The translations under genes and the position numbers were made by a program. From Sinorhizobium shofinae (GTDB lineage: Bacteria > Pseudomonadota > Alphaproteobacteria > Rhizobiales > Rhizobiaceae): DNA of 64,000 nucleotides. The stretch is from assembly GCA_001704765.1 (NCBI GenBank), contig MBFK01000177.1, positions 86,033-150,032 on the forward strand. The letters run 5' to 3'. Positions 59,865 through 64,000 of the stretch are shown here, piece by piece. How positions within the stretch are numbered: the first letter of the stretch is position 1; each line of letters begins with the position of its first letter. The notes beneath the pieces are model-generated. The model searched no databases. It was not told the origin of the DNA and saw only the letters and a list, made by a program, of their open reading frames with translations.

Positions 59865-61400
59865 ATGGACAATATCATTCTTGAAATGCGGGGCATCACG
59901 AAGACGTTCCCGGGCGTCAAGGCGCTGGACAATGTCTCGTTCAAGGTCCGCGAAGGCGAGATCCATGCCCTGGTCGGCGAAAACGGCGCTGGCAAGTCGA
60001 CCCTGATGAAGGTGCTGAGCGGCGTCTATCCCGCCGGCACCTACGAGGGCGAGATCCACTATGACGGCGAAGAGCGCCGCTTCGGCACGATCGCCGACAG
60101 CGAAGAGCTCGGCATCATCATCATCCATCAGGAGCTGGCGCTGGTTCCGCTGCTGTCGATCGCGGAGAACATCTTTCTCGGCAACGAGATAGCCAGCAAG
60201 GGCGTGATTCATTGGCCGCAGACCTTCGCCCGGACGCAGGGGCTGCTCAAGAAAGTGGGCCTCGACGAATCCCCGGCGACGCTGATCACCGACATCGGCG
60301 TCGGCAAGCAGCAATTGGTGGAAATCGCCAAAGCGCTTTCCAAGAAGGTGCGGTTGCTGATCCTCGACGAGCCGACCGCTTCGCTCAACGAAACGGACTC
60401 CGACGCGCTTCTGAAGCTGCTCATGGAGTTCCGCAACCAGGGCATGACCTCGATCATCATCTCGCACAAGCTGAACGAGATTAAGAAGGTCGCCGACCAG
60501 ATCACCATCCTGCGCGATGGCGGCACGGTAGAGACGCTCGACTGTCACAGGGAAGACATCAGCGAGGATCGGATCATCAAGGGGATGGTCGGCCGCGCGA
60601 TGGAAGACCGCTACCCGCCGCGCGAACCGAAGATCGGCGATACGCTGCTCGAGGTGAAGAACTGGAATGTCTTCCATCAGCATCACCGCGACCGGCAGTT
60701 CCTGCACGATGTCAGCTTCAAGGTTCGTGCCGGCGAGGTCGTCGGTATCGCTGGGCTGATGGGCGCCGGCCGCACCGAGACGGCGATGAGCATCTTCGGC
60801 AAATCCTGGGGGCACAAGATCACCGGCGAAGTGACGATGCGCGGCCAACCAGTGGACGTCAGCACGATCCCGCGGGCGATCAAGGCGGGTCTCGCCTATG
60901 TGACGGAGGACCGCAAGCAGCTCGGCCTCGTGCTGATCAGCAACATCATGCAGAACACCACACTCGCCAACCTCAACGCGGTAGCGGGGAACGGTGTCAT
61001 CGACGAGCGCAAGGAGAGGAAGGTCGCCTCCGACTACCGCTCGAAGCTCAGGATCCGTTCGCATTCGATCTACCAGGAGGCGGTGAACCTCTCCGGCGGC
61101 AACCAGCAGAAGGTCGTCCTGTCCAAGTGGCTGTTCACCAATCCCGAAGTCCTCATATTGGACGAGCCGACCCGCGGTATCGACATCGGCGCGAAGTATG
61201 AGATCTACACCATCATCAACCAACTCGCAGCCGAGGGCAAAGGCATCCTGATGATCTCGTCGGAGATGCCGGAGTTGCTCGGAACCTGCGATCGCATCTA
61301 TGTCATGAACGAGGGCCGCATCGTGGCGGAGCTTTCCAAGGAGGAAGCAAGTCAGGAATCGATCATGCGGGCCATCATGCGTTCAGGGGAGAAACACTAA
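59865..61400 (+). CDS. gguA: Multiple-sugar ABC transporter ATP-binding protein
   Basis: 511 residues with two nucleotide-binding domains. The N-terminal one has Walker A GENGAGKSTLMKVLSGV and Walker B LLILDEPTASLNE; the C-terminal one has the degenerate Walker A GLMGAGRTETAMSIFG, signature LSGGNQQKVVLSKWL and VLILDEPTRGIDIG. It powers ChvE-dependent import. Its stop overlaps the gguB start (TAATG). Confidence 0.94.
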   Translation: MDNIILEMRGITKTFPGVKALDNVSFKVREGEIHALVGENGAGKSTLMKVLSGVYPAGTYEGEIHYDGEERRFGTIADSEELGIIIIHQELALVPLLSIAENIFLGNEIASKGVIHWPQTFARTQGLLKKVGLDESPATLITDIGVGKQQLVEIAKALSKKVRLLILDEPTASLNETDSDALLKLLMEFRNQGMTSIIISHKLNEIKKVADQITILRDGGTVETLDCHREDISEDRIIKGMVGRAMEDRYPPREPKIGDTLLEVKNWNVFHQHHRDRQFLHDVSFKVRAGEVVGIAGLMGAGRTETAMSIFGKSWGHKITGEVTMRGQPVDVSTIPRAIKAGLAYVTEDRKQLGLVLISNIMQNTTLANLNAVAGNGVIDERKERKVASDYRSKLRIRSHSIYQEAVNLSGGNQQKVVLSKWLFTNPEVLILDEPTRGIDIGAKYEIYTIINQLAAEGKGILMISSEMPELLGTCDRIYVMNEGRIVAELSKEEASQESIMRAIMRSGEKH

Positions 61401-62614
61401 TGGTCGCCGATACGAGCACCCACACCACCAAACCGTCGATCGGTGACTACCTCAGGAACAACATCCGCGAATACGGCCTTCTGGTCGCGCTCGTGATCAT
61501 CATGCTGTTCTTCCAGTTCGTCACCAACGGCGTTCTCTTCAAGCCGGTCAATATCACGAACCTGGTGCTGCAGAACTCCTTCATCGTCATCATGGCGCTG
61601 GGCATGCTATTGATCATCGTGGCTGGTCACATCGACCTGTCGGTTGGTTCGATCGTCGCCTTTGTCGGAGCGATTTCGGCGATCATGCTCGTCAAATGGG
61701 GTCTGCCGGCCTTTGTCGTCATTCCCGCCTGTCTTGTCGTCGGCGGCATCATGGGGGCGGCGCAGGGATATTGGGTGGCCTATCAGAAGATTCCGTCCTT
61801 CATCGTCACGCTCGCCGGCATGCTGGTGTTCCGCGGAATGACTTACGTCGTCCTCGGCGGGCGTCCGATCGGGCCGTTTCCGAAGGATTTCCAGATTCTT
61901 TCGACCGGCTTCGTTCCTGATTTTCTCTACTTCCTCAGCCCGAGCCCCGAGATCATCAAGAATATGGTGGCGCTCGTGGCGGTCCTGGCGCTGGTCGGCT
62001 ATGCGATCTTTGCGGGCCTGCGCAATCGCCGGATCAATGAGCAGCACGGCACCGAGAACGAGCCTTTCGTCTTCTTCGCGGTCCAGATGGCGGTCATCGG
62101 TTTTGTCGCCCTGTTCATCGGCTTCCAGCTTTCGACCTATCGTGGCCTGCCGAACGTACTCATCGTCATGGGCGTGCTGATTGCCGTCTATACGTTCATC
62201 ACGACGCGGTCGACGATTGGTCGCCGGGTCTACGCGATGGGCGGCAACGAGAAGGCAACCAAGCTCTCCGGCATCAATACCGAGCGGCTGACCTTCTATG
62301 CATTCGTCAACATGGGCGTGCTCGCCGCGCTTGCCGGCATGATCATCACGGCGCGACTGAACTCGGCGACCCCGAAGGCCGGTGTCGGCTTCGAACTCGA
62401 CGTCATCGCGGCCTGCTTCATCGGCGGCGCGTCCGCATCGGGCGGCGTCGGCAAGATTACCGGTGCGGTGATCGGCGCGTTCATCATGGGCGTGATGAAC
62501 AACGGCATGTCGATCATGGGCATCGGTATCGACTACCAACAGCTTATCAAGGGCCTCGTGCTGCTCGCGGCCGTGTTCTTCGACGTCTACAACAAGAACA
62601 AAGGCAAGGGCTGA
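61400..62614 (+). CDS. gguB: Multiple-sugar ABC transporter permease
   Basis: 404 residues of the RbsC/XylH type: FVTNGVLFKPVNITNLVLQN, MLLIIVAGHIDLSVGSIVAF, YQKIPSFIVTLAGMLVFRGM, AMGGNEKATKLSGINTERL and GGASASGGVGKITGAVIGAF. It forms the inner-membrane channel. Translationally coupled to gguA by a one-base overlap. Confidence 0.94.
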   Translation: MVADTSTHTTKPSIGDYLRNNIREYGLLVALVIIMLFFQFVTNGVLFKPVNITNLVLQNSFIVIMALGMLLIIVAGHIDLSVGSIVAFVGAISAIMLVKWGLPAFVVIPACLVVGGIMGAAQGYWVAYQKIPSFIVTLAGMLVFRGMTYVVLGGRPIGPFPKDFQILSTGFVPDFLYFLSPSPEIIKNMVALVAVLALVGYAIFAGLRNRRINEQHGTENEPFVFFAVQMAVIGFVALFIGFQLSTYRGLPNVLIVMGVLIAVYTFITTRSTIGRRVYAMGGNEKATKLSGINTERLTFYAFVNMGVLAALAGMIITARLNSATPKAGVGFELDVIAACFIGGASASGGVGKITGAVIGAFIMGVMNNGMSIMGIGIDYQQLIKGLVLLAAVFFDVYNKNKGKG

Positions 62615-62769
62615 CCGGATTTCCGGTCAGCTCCCATTGACCACACTATGAACGGGCGGCCGTGCGTGGCCGCTTAAGCTGGGTGGCGCGAGCCACTCTC
62701 GAGGCGGAGCATTGCCTTTCCTCAGGGAAAAGCGTGGCCGAAGCCAACTCGATCAGGAAGGATAGAAAC

Positions 62770-63765
62770 GTGCTGATTTCCCAAGTCAGGAAGCAAGACG
62801 GATCGGTTGCAGTCGCGGTGCGGGCGCCGGGTGAAACGGCGCGCGTCGTCAAGGACGCGGGAAGCGTCTACGCGCTGGCGATGGATGCGGCGAATGGTGG
62901 CAAGAGCCTCAAGGAGGTCATCGACGCCAAGGGGCTGGCCGAGACGATCGATCTCGAACAGGCCTATGCCGAGGGGCGGATGCTGCCGCCGATCACCCAT
63001 CCGGATCCGGCACACCTGCATCTGACCGGCACCGGGCTGACGCATCTCGGTTCTGCTGCAACGCGCGATGCCATGCACAAGAAGACGGCCGAGGCGGCCG
63101 AGGAAACGTTGACCGATTCGATGAAGATGTTCCGGATGGGGCTCGAAGGCGGCAAGCCGAAGCCGGGCGAAAAGGGCGTCCAGCCGGAGTGGTTCTACAA
63201 GGGCAACGGCACAGCCGCCGTCGCCCCGGGTGAGCCGCTGACGTCGCCCTCCTTCGCCGAGGACGGCGGCGAGGAGCCGGAAATGGCCGGCATCTACGTC
63301 ATCTCCGACAAGGGCGTGCCCTATCGCCTTGGCTTTGCGGTCGCCAACGAGTTCTCCGATCACAAGACCGAGCGGGTCAACTATTTGTGGCTGGCGCACT
63401 CCAAGCTCAGGCAGGCAAGCTTCGGCCCGGAAATCCGCGTCGGGGCCGCGCCGGACGACATCCGCGGCACGTCGCGCATCTTGCGCGGCGGCAAGGTCCT
63501 GTGGGAAAAACCGTTCCTCTCGGGCGAAGCCAACATGTCGCACAGCTTCGCTAATCTGGAATATCACCACTTCAAATACGGTCTCTTCCGCGGGCCGGGC
63601 GATGTGCATGTGCACATGTTCGGTACCGCGACGCTTTCCTTCGGCGACGGCATCCGCACCGAAGCGGGAGACGTCTTCGAGATCGAGGCACAGGCGTTCG
63701 GCCTTGCGCTCCGCAATCCGCTGGCGATCGCAGCGGAAGAAGAGATCGCCATACATCAGCTCTGA
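62770..63765 (+). CDS. gguC: GguC, fumarylacetoacetate-hydrolase-family sugar-acid dehydratase
   Basis: 331 residues from a GTG start with AGGAAGGA upstream. The FAH-type C-terminal part has PEMAGIYVISDKGVPYRLGFAVANEFSDH and the FANLEYHHFKYG and GDVHVHMFGTATLSFGDG segments. GguC relatives act as 2-keto-3-deoxy-L-arabonate dehydratase-like enzymes. With the aldehyde dehydrogenase behind it, this fits conversion of pentonates to 2-oxoglutarate semialdehyde and 2-oxoglutarate. ATG-less start and upstream in-frame GTG (62662) make the N-terminus uncertain. Confidence 0.82.
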   Translation: MLISQVRKQDGSVAVAVRAPGETARVVKDAGSVYALAMDAANGGKSLKEVIDAKGLAETIDLEQAYAEGRMLPPITHPDPAHLHLTGTGLTHLGSAATRDAMHKKTAEAAEETLTDSMKMFRMGLEGGKPKPGEKGVQPEWFYKGNGTAAVAPGEPLTSPSFAEDGGEEPEMAGIYVISDKGVPYRLGFAVANEFSDHKTERVNYLWLAHSKLRQASFGPEIRVGAAPDDIRGTSRILRGGKVLWEKPFLSGEANMSHSFANLEYHHFKYGLFRGPGDVHVHMFGTATLSFGDGIRTEAGDVFEIEAQAFGLALRNPLAIAAEEEIAIHQL

Positions 63766-63838
63766 TATATCTGTTATAGCAATGTCGGGCCGCGACGGGC
63801 GGTCGCTTGCGACAAGAAGACAAGGAGGCTGAAAGCCC

Positions 63839-64000
63839 ATGACACTTCACCAGAACCTGATTGCCGGCGAGTGGGTCGGCGGCGACGGCATTGCCAACAT
63901 CAATCCGTCGAACACCAATGACGTCATTGGCGAATATGCCCGGGCGAGCGCCGACGACGCGAAGGCGGCGATCGCCGCGGCCAAGGCCGCCTTTCCGGCC
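63839..64000 (+). CDS. Aldehyde dehydrogenase, probably 2-oxoglutarate-semialdehyde dehydrogenase (5' part)
   Basis: The first 54 residues are present: LIAGEWVGGDGIANINPSNT and NDVIGEYARASADDAKAAIA are the N-terminus of an NAD(P)-dependent aldehyde dehydrogenase. The active-site Cys lies outside the window. AAGGAGG precedes the ATG at 63839. Its position after gguC suggests the last step of non-phosphorylative arabinose/galactarate-type catabolism. Confidence 0.85.
   Translation, partial: MTLHQNLIAGEWVGGDGIANINPSNTNDVIGEYARASADDAKAAIAAAKAAFPA

Noticed and set aside
59682..61223. 513-codon reverse open frame across gguA
   Set aside because: Antisense shadow; the forward frame has all ABC motifs in two domains.

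Overview
The window is GC-rich, gene-dense alphaproteobacterial DNA of the Rhizobiaceae, most likely a Sinorhizobium/Ensifer. The evidence is a mannitol/sorbitol (smo-mtlK) operon followed directly by the PhyR-NepR-EcfG general stress module (rsiB1-rsiA1-rpoE2-rsiC), then a hmuPSTUV/tonB haem locus. Further right come a chvE-gguABC sugar transport operon with a gbpR-type LysR gene and a myo-inositol dehydrogenase gene. I see no phage genes, transposase or CRISPR array.

Layout. 1-1023: start of a pyrimidine-reductase subunit gene (preT type) running off the left edge. 1220-11220: SorC-type regulator, polyol ABC transporter, two polyol dehydrogenases, a HAD phosphatase and a pentulose kinase. 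11240-11400: a probable stress-sigma-driven small RNA. 11536-14943: general stress response module with divergent sigma-dependent promoters. 14972-15888: two small membrane-associated proteins. 16085-25436: haem import and degradation, TonB, and small companion proteins including a truncated haemoglobin. 25578-29056: TetR/SMR efflux pair, a palindrome-bounded repeat, a DUF1062 gene and a lipoprotein hydrolase. 29379-35724: dipeptidase plus a complete peptide-type ABC transporter. 35736-41651: nucleotide-sugar cluster (rmlC-like, acetyltransferase, two SDRs counting rfbG, two methyltransferases, rfbF). 41892-47136: FAD oxidase, a decarboxylase-acetyltransferase fusion, EF-hand protein, DUF488 and an adenylate cyclase. 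47284-47360: tRNA-Arg(CCG). 47628-52566: xylose-type ABC transporter with a divergent ROK regulator. 52689-57255: MHYT-GGDEF-EAL protein, idhA, a small membrane protein and a J-domain-like protein. 57349-64000: gbpR, chvE-gguABC and the start of an aldehyde dehydrogenase gene.

How the parts work together. Much of the window supports uptake and oxidation of polyols and aldoses typical of rhizosphere bacteria: mannitol/sorbitol to fructose, xylose-type uptake, inositol oxidation and ChvE-dependent arabinose/galactose uptake with non-phosphorylative catabolism. Each block has its own regulator (SorC, ROK, LysR, and an inositol box), and candidate operators can be read for all of them. The hmu block takes haem through the periplasm and inner membrane and degrades it with HmuS and HmuQ.

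The most notable points are: (a) chromosomal smo-rpoE2-hmu synteny joined to an rmlC...tRNA-Arg(CCG)...idhA...chvE block that I recall being on pSymB in S. meliloti, which suggests the ancestral unsplit arrangement; (b) a probable RpoE2-driven sRNA of about 128 nt with C-rich hairpin loops beside the stress-response locus; (c) a nucleotide-sugar cluster for an unidentified methylated deoxysugar; (d) a PLP decarboxylase-GNAT fusion next to a berberine-bridge-type FAD oxidase. All coordinates and motifs were read by eye; family assignments rest on recognisable motifs and remembered family sequences, not on searches.
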